DNA of 64,000 nucleotides, taken from contig NC_090709.1 in NCBI RefSeq assembly GCF_040954835.1, positions 44,152,490 to 44,216,489 on the forward strand, in the 5' to 3' direction. The translations under genes and the position numbers were made by a program. The notes beneath the pieces were generated by a model, which was given only the letters and a program-made list of their open reading frames with translations, was not told the origin of the DNA and did not search any database. Positions within the stretch are counted from its first letter, which is position 1; every line of letters starts with the position of its first letter. The DNA is from Lepisosteus oculatus (lineage: Eukaryota > Chordata > Actinopteri > Semionotiformes > Lepisosteidae). Of the stretch, positions 33,643-45,540 are shown in pieces.

Positions 33643-36600
33643 GTACCCCCCCCTTCACGGGCGGCTCCCGATGCCCGAGACGGCCGATTAGGATAGTCCC
33701 TGTGAAAGTCACTGATTAGTGTAGGGTCCAAAATATCCTTCTCTGGAACCCAAGATCTCTCCTCGGCACCAAAACCTTCCCAGTCGACTAAATACTGCAG
33801 GGTACCGCGGTTCCATCTGGAGTCAATGATCTTGTGGACCGTATAAGCCGGGCGCCCCTGAATGCGACGAGGAGGTGGCGGGCGATGTTGGGGAGCCGCA
33901 AGGGGCGAGCGGTAAACAGGTTTCAGGAGGGAGACATGAAATGAGGGGTGGATTCTGAGGGTAGGGGGGAGAGCAAGACGGAAGGTAACCGGGGTGATCC
34001 GGGAACGAATCCGGAAGGGACCAATATATCTAGGCCCAAGCTTTTTGGAAGGCTGATGTATAGGTAGGTTCCGTGTAGATAACCAAACAAACTGTCCTTT
34101 CCGAAAACGAGGGGCTGGTCTGCGGTGTCGGTTGGCGAATTTGGCGTGGCGCTGGGTTGACTTAATAAGAGCTGTCCTCGCCATTTTCCAGGTCCTTTGC
34201 AGTTTGGCAATATATTGTTGCACGGACGGCACTGCCGTGAGTGGAGGTGTGACGGGGATGAGAGTGGGCTGATAACCTAAAGAACAAAGGAAGGGAGAGA
34301 GACCTGTGGAGGAGGAGGTAAGAGAATTGTGGGCATATTCTGCTCAGGGAAGTAGTGATGACCAATCATCCTGTTAGCTGGAGGTGAAGGCTCTCAAAAA
34401 GGTCAGGAGACTTTGATTGGTCCTTTCCACCTGACCATTGGCCTCAGGATGATAACCAGAAGTCAAAGATACATGAGTCCCTAGAGTTTGACAGAAAGCC
34501 TTCCAAAAGGCCGAGATAAATTGCGGTCCCCTGTCCGAGACAACGTCATCAGGCAAACCATGTATCCTAAAGACCTGTTGTACAAACAAAGATGCCATTT
34601 CCTGGGCTGTGGGCAATGCTGGGAGGGGGACAAAATGGGCTGCTTTGGAAAAATGATCGGAGACCACCATGATTACCGTATGACCCTGACTGTTAGGAAG
34701 GTCCGTAATGAAGTCAACAGCTATGTGGGACCAAGGGCGGTGTGGGATTGGAAGGGGGTGAAGGAGGCCAGCCTTCCTAGAGCGCGGAGTCTTGCTCCTG
34801 GCACAGACCGGGCAAGCCCGGACGTACTCTGCTGCATCAGATCGCATGGAAAGCCACCAAAAGTCCCTGGTGAGGAGGTCCAGAGTGCGTCTGCATCCCG
34901 GGTGGCCGGCAAACCGGGAATCATGTCCCCACTGCAAAACCGCAGAACGTAAGTTGTTCGGGACGAAAAGCTTATCCGGGGGGCAGCACAGAGGAACTGT
35001 AGTTCCGTTGAGGGCACGCCTGACCTGATCTTCAATGGAGCAATGAATCGCTGCCACGATTCTATTAGGAGAGATGATTGGTTCAGGTGTGTCGTCCAGG
35101 TCTGGGGGGTCATGGAGCCGAGAGAGTGCATCAGCCCTCCCATTCTTCGAGCCAGGAGTGTAAGTGATAATAAAATTGAAACTAGAAAAGAAAAGTGACC
35201 AACGGGCCTGACGCGAGTTGAGGCGCTTGGCAGATTGAATATAGGACAGGTTCTTATGGTCCGTAATAATGACAAAGGGGTGCTGAGCCCCCTCCAGCCA
35301 GTGTCTCCATTCCTCGAGGGCCAGCTTGATAGCTAGGAGTTCCCGATTGCCCACATCATAGTTAACCTCAGCAGGAGAGAGCTTCTTGGAAAAGAAAGCA
35401 CATGGATGAGGGAGGCGATCCTCTTCGAGGCGCTGGGAGAGGACTGCACCAACCCCATGGGCAGAGGCGTCAACTTCAACAATGAAAGGCCGGGAGGGAT
35501 CCGGATGCCGTAGGAGAGGAGCGGAGCTGAAGAGACGTTTCAAGCGCAGGAATGCCTGGTTAGCCTCCAGATTCCATTTACCCCGACTAGGACGGTTGCG
35601 GGTCAGAGCCGTAATGGGCGCCACCACGGAGCTAAAGTTCCGGATGAATCGCCTGTAGAAGTTGGCAAAACCTAGAAAGCGTTGGATTTGCTTCAAATTA
35701 CGTGGCACAGGCCAATCATTGATAGCTGCCACCTTGGCTGAGTCCATCTCGACTCCAAGAGGAGAAATAATGTAGCCCAGAAAGTGAATCTTAGAAGCAT
35801 GAAAAATGCATTTCTCAAGCTTGGCGTAGAGCTGGTTGTCGATGAGTCTGGACAAGACCTCCTGGACGTGATGGACATGTTCCTGAGGGTCGGTGGAAAA
35901 AATGAGGATGTCATCCAAGTATACCAAGACAAATTTTCCAATAATGTCCCTGAAGATGTCATTTATGAAGGATTGGAAGACTGCCGGGGCATTAGCGAGT
36001 CCAAAAGGCATCACCTGATATTCATAGTGGCCGTGCGTGGTCATAAAGGCTGTCTTCCACTCATCCACTCATTTCACGGATCCTGATTAAATTATAAGCC
36101 CCTCGTAGATCTAGTTTTGAGAAAATGGAGGCTCCACGTAGGGACTCCAGAGCGGCTGGGATTAAAGGCAAGGGGTAGGGATGTTTGACTGTAATGGAGT
36201 TCAGGCCTCTGTAATCAATACACGGCCTCAAGGAGCCGTCCTTCTTCCCTATGAAGAAGAACCCAGCACAGGCTGGGGACGAGGAGGGACGAATAAAACC
36301 AGAATTCAGGGCCTCCTTGATATAATCCTGCAGGGCTTCATTCTCCGTCTGAGTGAGCGGGTAGATCCGTCCTTTGGGTGGGAGTGCTCCTGGAAGCAAA
36401 TCTATTGCACAGTCATAGGTGCGGTGAGGGGGGAGCGATAGAGCTTTCTGTTTGTCAAAGGCTTGCTTCAAATGTGCATATTGGGGGGGAATAATAGAGT
36501 GTTCTTCCAAGAGGTTTACTGAAGCAGCAACCTTGAGTGGAGGACGACAACAGTTGTCACGACAGGCCTGGCTCCAGGCAATGATCTCATTCTTGGCCCA

Positions 36601-37855
36601 GGAGATGTGGGGATCATGCTTTTTGAGCCAGGGAAGGCCCAGGATCACAGGGTAAGCAGGGGAGTCCAGGAGAAGGAGTGAAATGTCCTCCACATGAGTG
36701 GCACCAACAGTAAGGGATAGGGGAATGGTCTGCCAGGAAATACATCCAGGAGCGATCGGTGACCCATCCAACGTTTGAATGCAGATAGGGGGTGAAAGCG
36801 GAGCAAGAGGAATATCCCACTTCTTAGCAAAAGAGGCATCCATAAAATTCCCAGCTGCCCCTGAATCCACCAAAACCGAAAGGGGAAGGTGCGTGTCCAT
36901 CCAGGAAATCTCAGCTGGGAATAAAGGCCCTGAAGAGGATTGTGAAAAAACAGCACTACTGACACTAACAGTAGGCAGTGGGGGAGCTCGAGGTGGATGT
37001 GGGGGTCTCAAAGGACAAGTAGCGAGCAGGTGACCCGACGCAGAGCAGTACAGACACAGCCCCTCCTGACAGCGCCTTTCCTTTTCCTCCAAGGACAGGG
37101 GTGCATGTGGCAGGGTGGGCGCCACGAGTCTGCTTCCTGGGTGTCTCTCCGCTCTCCGCAGCCGAATGCGAGTGTCCAATTCAACTACCGCAGCGATAGC
37201 CGCCTCTAGAGACCAGGTTGGTAAGGACATGAGCACCAGGTGGTCCTTTAGATCCTCCGAGAGACCCTTAGCGAAGAGGCAAACCAAAGCTTCCGGGTTC
37301 CAGGCAGACTCCGTGGCGAGGGCTTGGAATTCAGCCACATAATCTTGCAGTGGTCTGTCGCCCTGGCGAAGAGAGGAAAGCCAAAGGCAAGTCAAATCCG
37401 GGTTGCTTTGAGAAAAACGCGCCTGGAGACGGTCAGCAAAAAGCTGAAAGTCAGAGAACAGCTGCTCTCCTCTAGCAAGCAATACTGCAGCCCAATCCAA
37501 TGCTTTGCCTGTGAGCAAGGAAAGTGCGAATCCGATCCTCTGTCGAGAAGTAGAAAAACGCTCAGGCTGCAGCTGAAAAGCCAGGGAGCACTGGGCAATA
37601 AAGCCCCTGCAGCCTGCAGGATTGCCGTCATACTTCTCCGGGAGAACAAATGGTAAAGTTGAGGGAGTGGTGGGCGGGGCCGCGTTGTAGGAATCGGTGC
37701 GGGAGCTGGCGAAACAGGGGAAGAAAAAAGCCAGGCGACTTCGTTAGTGAGCAGTTGGAGAGAAGATTGAAGCTGGGCGATGGTCTGGGATTGCTGCGGG
37801 AGAAGGGAACGAAGGGTCTGTGCATCTGCGGGATCCATAATCAGGCTCGGTATTC

Positions 37856-38363
37856 TGTAACGATGCTCTGTAGAGGTGAAAAGGATCCGATGCAGATGCA
37901 GGAGTCGCAGGGAGGTAAGTAAACGTACCAAGCAAATCCAGGAGCTGAGCCGTAGTCCGAAGGCGAAGGTAAGTCGAGATCCGGTAAAGGCACTGGTGGC
38001 GAACAATCCAAAACGTGAGACAGAATCGTAGTCGAAAAGAGAGCTACAGGGTCAAATCCAAAACAGGCAATGAAAGCAAACAATCCAAAGGGCGAGACGA
38101 GATCCGAAGTCCGAAGGCAAAAGGTGCAGGCAGAATTCCAGGAAGGCAAAAGAGGGGTGAGAACGCTAGGCTGAGCAACAAGAAGAGAACTCAATACCGA
38201 GCAACGGGAATCAGGTACGAATGGTATAAATAACCCGGGGTGCCGCACGGTAGAGCAATTGCAGGTGTGTTAACTCGTGCGGCGGCGCTTGTTAGAAGTA
38301 ATCCGCTGCTGGTGCTGATTGGCTCACTTACGTGTTGATCTCCGCTGGCTGGTGGTCGTGACA
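37856..38363 (-). repeat. LTR of Ty3/gypsy element (5' LTR)
   Basis: This 508 bp LTR is the promoter-bearing copy for the minus-strand element. A TATA-like ttatttatacc lies on the minus strand near 38225-38235. It starts and ends exactly like its partner. Confidence 0.95.
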
Positions 38364-38368
38364 ATTCC

Positions 38369-39690
38369 TCCCTTATGGTAGTGTATGCAGAGAAACCCAT
38401 GTATATAAACCCATAGGGTAAAATGCAATGGACTTCCCGAGTTAAAACACAGCCGCGTACTAAGTTAGTATGGTACATTCTGGAGATCATCTCCCGCTCC
38501 AAGTTCAATTGCAGCAAAAAACATGTGGAACAAAGTTGGAGCTCAGCTCAACTTGTGCTTAATCCGGTTCCAAGGGCTCGGCATTGTTGTACTAATTAGC
38601 CCGAACTGGAGAGGACTGTACATCAGAACACTTCTGATTAGTAGAATAATATGTAGGCCACATTAATATACAATTACTTTTCTGTTTCTCATTTATATTC
38701 AAACTAAATTTCCTGACAAATCAGTTAGTTTTTAATTTAAGAATTGCATTTAGTCGACAATTCACCTGATGAGGCTACATAGTTATTAATGAGATACCCA
38801 ATTATAATTAGTCATGAAACAAATGAGAACAGCAGCTGTGCATTTGAAATTAAACACTACTGTATTATTGCAGAATTAATTTTGTTTAACACTCCAGATG
38901 AATAAGCAGACATCATTACAGCTAAATCGTTACAAAAGACACCGACTAATAATCAGTAAAGTTAAGTTTTATTTTTAACAGAACTGGAAATTAAACTTAT
39001 AAAAATACTTGAGCAAAAAAAACCAACACAACAATTGTTCCTCTGACCTTCTAAGCATTTTTTTTAAGGCAATACATTTCTTTAGCAGGGTGTGCCTTGT
39101 GCTTACTTTTCAGAACTTTGATTTTCTCTCTCTCTCCTGTGTCAGTTCAGATTAAGCTCTTTAATCAGTTCCAACATCTTCCTTTCAAAGTGGGGAAGTG
39201 CTTGCTGGCATGTTGTTTTGCCAAGTCGTGCCTATCCTTTATGACGGTATCTTCTGACACCTGCGCACAATCCAACAACATTACAAGACCAGCACTATAA
39301 AAGGGGTCATAAAAACACAAGAAGCCACATTGAAAGAGCTTTCAGAATTGTAAAACAACGCTTTGCTTGTCTGTCATTTGGTTTGCATACCAGTCCATCA
39401 AGAGCTAGCACAACCCTGGCTGTTTCAACACAGTCATTGGATCACAGCCACAGGACAGAAAAGGGACTGTAAACCATCATAAATCACTTAAGATGCTGAG
39501 TTTTTTCCTTTAACATACTTGGGTGCCACCTATTTCCTCCTCATCCCTGCTTTCCTCCAATAAAAACAAATACGGAGACCCATCACTAAAATATTTAACA
39601 AATCTATCCAGTTGACTCCTCGATTTTATAGAACACATTAAAGCCTCACGCTACATTTATATAAATAATAGTTTAAGTTCTGTTCTCTTC
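38369..39690. other. no gene; one dispersed copy
   Basis: Bases 38440-38640 match 11640-11860. The remainder is AT-rich DNA without a supported feature. Confidence 0.45.
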
Positions 39691-40107
39691 ACTTCCAATG
39701 AATGGAGAAAATTTAAAAGAATAGTAGTCTGTCATTAAGTGAAGGGAGAATGTGTGATCCTAGCTGCAGAATAATTTTAGTTTCAGTGGTCTTTCTGATG
39801 TATGAGTTTGGAAAACCGTGCTCAGTACCATCGAGGTGTAAGAGGGTCAAGGATGAGCAGGAAACTTTGTTAATAAGGAGATGGACACCGCCCAACATGG
39901 GGCTTAAACCCACACCCCTGAGCTAAAGATACGCATGCTCTACTGACTGAGCTAGCCGGGCACCAGTGGTCGCAAAGACGGTTTTCCAAACTCATACATC
40001 AGAAAGACCACCGAAACTAAAATTATTCTGCAGCTAGGATCACACATTCTCCCTTCCCTTAACGACAGACTACTGTTCTTTTCAAATTTTCTCCATTCAT
40101 TGGAAGT
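39691..40107. repeat. large hairpin: 130 bp inverted arms around a tRNA-Lys relic
   Basis: The left arm (39691-39819) and right arm (39978-40107) are reverse complements with only a handful of differences (gcagaataattttagtttc against gaaactaaaattattctgc). The 158 nt loop holds a decayed tRNA-Lys on the minus strand. Confidence 0.93.
39889..39961 (-). pseudogene. tRNA-Lys relic
   Basis: On the minus strand gcccggctagctcagtcagt and the end catgttgggcg are close to tRNA-Lys(CTT). The anticodon arm (atgcgtatctttagctcag) no longer pairs and the T-loop reads gtttaagcc. It is 73 nt, the normal length, but not foldable in the middle. Confidence 0.75.
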
Positions 40108-40134
40108 TTCATTTCATACCTCTCTGCACCAATT

Positions 40135-40340
40135 CTGACTTCACACCTCTTGATTGGCCTCTCTTTCTGTCCCCTGCTCCCGCCTCTCACTCCTCCTCCC
40201 TCCCAACCTTTGTTCTCCCGCTACTTTACCTTTGCCTACTGCCCTGTCTCTCTCACGTTGTGGCCGAAACGTTGTGTTCTCTTTCTTCTTTTTTTTCAGC
40301 ATGGAATAAACCTTTTACTTGTTCCTTTGCAGCCTACGCA
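40135..40340 (+). mobile_element. Penelope-like 3' end fragment, copy 1
   Basis: The fragment contains gccgaaacgttgtgttctc and agcatggaataaacc. These are typical of fish Penelope-like elements, whose terminal repeats carry hammerhead-ribozyme motifs. A longer inverted copy lies at 53818-54060. This copy has lost the first half of the ribozyme core. Confidence 0.5.
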
Positions 40341-41004
40341 TGCTGGCGCAGCTACCCATCTGAACTAAGACAATTAAACTGTCTGGTGATATTGCTGCAC
40401 GGGGCGCAAGATCACAATAGAACACGTTATTGTAAAAAATGTTAACATTCGTGAATGAGTATTTTTTTTTTAATTATACCAAATGTCCGTTAAATAATGA
40501 ATGATGTTTTTCAGACCATAAACACTATTATATGAAAAAAAAACATTTACTATATATCCATTTAACTTGTTTTTTTTAAAAAAAACATTACAATACGGTA
40601 GATGAAAATTGTTGTTCAGCGCTCTTGTATTAAATATACTCTACCAGCCTTTTAACTCATGTGTCAGAAATAAAGTGTATAAAATTCGCTAAATCAAACA
40701 AAACACAAACGCTACGAAAAAGAAAAAAAATGTGTTTATCCTGCAATTTTATCTCGTTGAAACGTTTTTTTTTCTCTGTGGCACTAACGGGCTAACGGTT
40801 AGGATTCCTGGTTTCCTGATTACATAGAAATGTGTCTCTCTTCGCTTACGATGTCCAAATGATCAGTTCAGTTAATTTATCCAGCTCTGGGAACAGTGTG
40901 TAGATGACAGGTTTGTGACTTTCTCATGAGCACGGTATATGAATCCATCAGATTAAAGACACTGTGAGCATCTGAATAAAATTTAGGATAGTCTGTCCCA
41001 GCTC
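40341..41004. other. AT-rich DNA with a tRNA-Glu 5' relic
   Basis: Around 40785-40825 the text ggctaacggttaggattcctggttt resembles the 5' half of tRNA-Glu(TTC). Nothing follows that would complete it. The rest is AT-rich with no gene. Confidence 0.45.
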
Positions 41005-41076
41005 GCCGCGATGGTATAGTGGTCAGTACGTTGTGCTGTGACCGCACTACCCGCGCTTTGAATCCGGGTGACAGCA
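41005..41076 (+). pseudogene. tRNA-His(GTG) relic
   Basis: At 72 nt it follows tRNA-His: gccgcgatggtatagtggtc, anticodon loop with GTG, and end gggtgacagca. The T-loop reads gctttgaatcc instead of ggttcgaatcc and several stem pairs are lost. Confidence 0.75.
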
Positions 41077-42400
41077 GCCCAAGAGAGTTTCCTTCGTCTA
41101 TGTTATTTCAGTGAAGGGGGGGGGGGCATGCGTGTACAGCGAGCGATCATCGAGTTGATGTGTTGCCCCATATAAGCAATGTGAACCAACACTGCTTTAC
41201 AAAGGAGCACGGTCTGATCTTATAGTTGATAATCTGGAGACCAGACCGACCTCTTCTCTGACGAGAAGAAAAGGTCAGGAGCCGCAGTATTTAATGTAAA
41301 TAAGAGATTTCATTTTTTTCTGTGGCGCAGCTAGTGCCAAACACTTAATCTCGGGGTTGTGAATTCGAGCTCCACGCTGGTAAGAAATCATATAGGTTAT
41401 GATAAATTTACTTTTATAAATAAAAAGTAATATTATAAAACTTTCTCGATACCAGTTTGCAGGTGACATGTTCTTTATAAAAATAATCTTTAGTATGGGA
41501 TCAATAACCGCGCCGGAACAAATATCGGAAAGAATCGCCTGTCACTAAGGTATTTAAGTAAAGTAGAGATATAATCAGAAAACCTACATTTTAGTTGTTA
41601 GTTACTTTGTATGTGCTTTAGCGTTTTCTTTTATATACCGAAAAAAAGGTTCAAGGCGTTCTAGTCGCTGTACTCCTCGTAGATAATCTCAACGAAATCA
41701 CAATACAGTACAGGACACGCAGTGAGAAGCTCACGCAACGAATAGTCTTGAACATGCCAAGCGTAAAGGCACACTGCACATCTGCGAAACATCACATCCT
41801 AGTTTAGTTACAGTGAGATTATAGACTGGAAGCTAGGAAGTCTCAGATCACTTTTTTATTAAATGTTCAAGCAAACCCAAATACCTTTGCAAGAGACATT
41901 TCAGAATCCCAGTCAAATCCAGTATGATTGCTGGATCCCTCGAATTCGACAATATCACAGATCTGCAGTCCACGTTGTGCAAGACATACCGCACACAGCA
42001 TTTCTAAGACAGGAAATACATTTTCGTTACGAAAAGAGATATACTGTACGTAGAGTGAAATGGTCTGGTACGAGTCCTAAGTTTGAATAGTTCAAAATAG
42101 ACGAAAAAGGGTAATTACAGACTCTTTCGAAATGTAAGAACATTAAAGCTGTGCGGACCTTATCTTGATTTACCTAGTTTAATCGTTTTCAGAAAGTGTA
42201 ATTGTATTATTTTATGTACCCTTGACGATTCTACTGATGTTATAAGTGCTCTTGTTTATATTGAATCTATTTTGTTGTTCAAATAAAAAGTAAAAAAAAA
42301 AACATTCCGGATGCGTCTGCTGTAAAAATAAAATGACATCAAAGGCGTTGTACGTAGAGTTCTGAAGCCGGTTCTACAGAAGAACTAGCTGAGATGAAAA
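41077..42400. repeat. tRNA upstream module, copy C
   Basis: Bases 41077-41390 match 14680-14930. Bases 41440-42370 match 14990-15640 (tcaagcaaaccc, gagacatttcagaatcccagtc, cattccggatgcg against ctttccggatgcg). It ends without a tRNA-Leu. Confidence 0.65.
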
Positions 42401-43464
42401 GCTCGATATTCTACTGACAGGGCTATTCCCATCAACTCAGTTTCTTTCTGAAACAACGTTTTCCAAGAAAAACTTACACTTTGCAAAATTTGAAATAAAA
42501 TACTTGCTTAAAAGTGCAGATTATTTTTTTCCCAAAAACTGTAAAAGGAGAAAACCGACCCGTTGGAGTCTCTGTCGTACCATTGCTCAGTGCGGTCAGG
42601 TCGGGACTAAAACAATAGTAAGGTGCTGGTTCAAGCACATCTAGGCACGACTTTCTCACTTTTCCATCGTGAACATCATCTAGAGAAAAAGTGGCATGTA
42701 ATGTTTAATACATTATTAATAATTTGAGGGAATATAAATGCTTTGCATGTATCGAATTACAGCACGTAACAACTGAGTACCTGAGTCGATATCACCGGGC
42801 AATTTCCAATAACGACCAACATCAGACACTTCAAGAAAAATAAGATTCCATATCTTGGAATGTAGGGCGGGAGAATTCATTTATACTCCTGTTGCATCTT
42901 GAGCTAAACTTTTTTAAAAAAAAATACGACGCAGATTTGCTCAAGATACTTGTAATCGCCTTAAAGAGAGTTTTCATGAAAACGTACATCGGCTAGCTCT
43001 CCACTGTTAACTGACAGAACTTTTGAAGAAACTGTTCTTATATAAGCAACATTCAAATTACACATCTTAATGACAATGAAGGGAAATCTATGGAAGCCCG
43101 TTTCCGCCAGGGAGTAAAAAAAACGCGCTATGGTATCTCATTGTATGTCCTTTTTTACTTAAAAAAAAGTCTACTTTAGCTCAGCTGGCAAGACCTGGGT
43201 TCGAGCCAATGCAGTGAGGCACGAACTAGGGTGGGAGCTCCGATGGCACAAGCCCTAGAACCCGAATCCGTTACAATAACAAAAGGACAGACATTGAAAT
43301 ATGGGCTATTTCGAAGTCCCAAATGTGAGATATAAAGTCGGAATTCTGAGTTGCTAAGTCGGAATTCTGAGATACCATAGAGGGTTTTTTTTTTACTCCC
43401 TGGCGGAAACGGGCTTCCATAGAAATCCGGGTTGTGAATAACAACTGTCACTACACACGATTGA
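42401..43464. repeat. module DNA shared with 57880-58215; internal inverted repeat
   Basis: Bases 42760-43090 match 57880-58215 in direct orientation (tatcaccggg, ctagctctccactgt). Bases 43090-43140 (ggaagcccgtttccgccagggag) and 43380-43425 are reverse complements about 240 bp apart. A tRNA-like remnant (tagctcagctgg, ctgggttcgagcc) lies between them. Confidence 0.6.
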
Positions 43465-43505
43465 GTTCTTGAGGTTGGCACCTACGACCACTCAGCCATC
43501 CTGAC
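43465..43505 (-). pseudogene. tRNA-Leu(CAA) 5' half
   Basis: On the minus strand gtcaggatggctgagtggtc is followed by a decayed anticodon arm with caag. The 3' half is absent. Confidence 0.6.
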
Positions 43506-43634
43506 AAGCAGTGGAGGATGCCCGTTACTTTGTCAAAGGATTATTAACTACTTTTCTTTTCTTATTATTACAGAGATTTCTACATTGCAAGACAATTGAC
43601 GATTTAGATAAAGGTACGTCGTGGTAAGCAAACC

Positions 43635-43706
43635 AGGCACGGACGGGGTTTGAACCCGCGCTCTTCGGTTTACGAGACCGATGCCTTACCACTTGGCCAC
43701 CGCGCC
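43635..43706 (-). tRNA. tRNA-Thr(CGT), apparently intact
   Basis: On the minus strand this 72 nt sequence follows vertebrate tRNA-Thr(CGT): acceptor GGCGCGG/CCGTGCC, A box tggccaagtgg, anticodon arm tcggtCTCGTAAaccga (anticodon CGT), B box ggttcaaaccc, discriminator T. All stems pair, counting wobbles. Confidence 0.93.
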
Positions 43707-43829
43707 AGTTGACTTTCTTTCCCATCAAGGCTAATACATTTTGAAAATAAATAAAATAAATATTTGTGCCGAATTGCAATGCAGGAGAAGTAAAACAAAT
43801 ATGAGCTGGCTTCAGACTCTGCTTATAGC

Positions 43830-45540
43830 GCCCGTCAAATAAAATAGATATTTTATTTTTACAGGAAGACGCATTCCGAAATGTATCTCTGCAGTTTTAG
43901 AATAGTTTTGAATGGCATATTTTATACAACGCACAAACCGTATTCTAATTGCAGACTGCAGATCTGTGCAGCAATTGTACTACATTTCACTGTGATTCTG
44001 AAATACTTCTAGCAAACATATTTAGGTTTCCTTAAACTTTTAATAAAAAACGACTTTCCTTTCAATCTCTGATGTCACTGTAAACCCGGACGTGATGTTC
44101 CGCAGATGTGCAGTGTGCCTTCTTTCTTATTCAGGTTTACTGGATTTTTTAAATGAAAATACAAACCCGACAGTTTCAGACACATGAATGTCACTACAAA
44201 TGACAAATTTGTAGTGTAAATCCGCCGGGCTGATTTACGTGTTTGACCATCTCTCTCCTCCCTCTTTTGCAGTGAGCACTATTTTTTCATTTTCTTCCCT
44301 TGTAGTTTCCTCGCTCTTTTACTGTCCCTTTCTCCCACGGAGAGACGGAAAACATGCCGAAATCGTTTTCACCCTGTGTTTGTGCAACGTCAGTGTGTGA
44401 AGGGACAGTTGTCTCCGCGGCTCCAGTGGCGCAATCGGTCAGCGCGCGGTACTTATACAGCAGTGCACAGCGGAGTCATGCCGAGGTTGTGAGTTCGAGC
44501 CTCACCTGGAGCAGTGTAGCCTGTCTTTAGCTACTGAAAGCAACTGTCCACTTTAGATACTGCTACTTATAGGTCGTCCTTAACACCTTATCTAACGGGA
44601 TTGTAGCCTGTTAGGTATTTGCTGGAGATCCGATCTAAATTAACATCAAAGGAACAGATAAAGGTTTATTCCACGTCACAACCAAAGAAGGGTCCACGTT
44701 GTGTTACATTCTCTTTTCAGCATGGAATAAACCTATACTTTTTCCTTTGCAGCTGACACACGTCACTACTTAAATTCCCATCAGCTGTGGACCCCCAGCT
44801 GATCTGTACACAGATAGATAGAGGAGAGGTCTACTGGGACTAAGGAAGCCAAAGTATGGGGTACCAAAGACTTGAAAAAGCTCTCACATTAGATTCTGTG
44901 TTTTCGCTGTTTCCCAGATTTTTTTAAATGTTCTTTTTGTTTTCCCTTAAGTATTTTTTTATTTTATTTTCTGTAGTCGTTAGACATTACTGTGGGACTA
45001 GTTAACTTAAGTTCTTACATTGTACCTGAAATTACCACATGAACTACTACTCTGTTTTTCCTTTTTTTTAATAAAGGCACAAATGCTGTTTTTTTTTCCT
45101 TGTGGCTGATTGGCAATGACCCTACAACGGGTCATTGCTACGAACCTGGCTACTGAAATTTGTCAGCAGCTCTGTACTAAACCTGTTCTCAATTGCAACA
45201 AACCTAAAATAACATCTGCTGCCCATTAGATCTTATTGATGTAGGAGACTAACTTAAGCCACCTCTTCACAGGGTTTAAGTAGCTCAGTAGTGGAACAGT
45301 TGATCGCTTTTGAACTGTTCTGAATGTAGTGGAAATAATATGGTCACAAAGTAAAGAACATACAGTATTCACCACTCGCTTGAAATATTTAGCTAAAATT
45401 GTTTTCTAGACACCACAACTATTCACAATGAATTTGATCAAGACATGTCTTTATTAATAAAAGTGTAATTTATTAATAATTAAGATTAATCCAAACCTTT
45501 ATTAGTAGCTGTATTACCGGTTAATCTGATGAGAATTCAG
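43830..45540. repeat. inverted segment, left copy (partner 55600-57000)
   Basis: From about 44220 to 45540 the sequence is repeated as the reverse complement between about 55600 and 56900. It includes tRNA-Ile(TAT), a Penelope-like end (44690-44765) and the text aacctgttctcaattgcaac. Bases 43830-44140 are a minus-strand copy of the tRNA-Leu upstream module. Confidence 0.8.
44420..44513 (+). tRNA. tRNA-Ile(TAT) with intron, copy 1
   Basis: This 94 nt sequence follows vertebrate tRNA-Ile(TAT). The acceptor GCTCCAG pairs with CTGGAGC, discriminator A. The A box is tggcgcaatcgg. The anticodon arm ggtacttaTAc is split by an intron of about 20 nt (agcagtgcacagcgg), and the B box is ggttgtgagttcgagcc. 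It is matched nearly base for base by the inverted copy at 56618. Confidence 0.93.

Larger units (their letters stand above)
33135..38363 (-). mobile_element. Ty3/gypsy chromovirus-type element, structurally complete
   Basis: This 5229 bp element has two 508 bp LTRs and a 5-bp target duplication ATTCC (33130-33134 and 38364-38368). On the minus strand the parts come in normal order. A gag region (about 37.0-37.85 kb, starting MDPADAQ) has a CCHC zinc knuckle. It is followed by an aspartic protease with VDSGAAGNF near 36.86 kb, then reverse transcriptase with VYLDDILIF near 35.9 kb and RNase H. The integrase has an HHCC finger and a DRGPQF motif (about 34.4-35.0 kb). A C-terminal chromodomain (YLVDWEGFGAEERSW) lies near 33.8 kb. 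This is the chromodomain-bearing (chromovirus) branch of Ty3/gypsy. LTR divergence near 1.2% implies a recent insertion. It looks whole in layout but broken as a gene, with about three breaks. No envelope gene is seen. Confidence 0.95.

Noticed and set aside
34488-37656. Plus-strand frames of 70-154 codons within 33-38 kb.
   Set aside because: They are shadows of the minus-strand gypsy proteins.
42560-42665. A possible tRNA or small RNA (ggttcaagcac near 42631).
   Set aside because: No acceptor or anticodon stem can be drawn on either strand.
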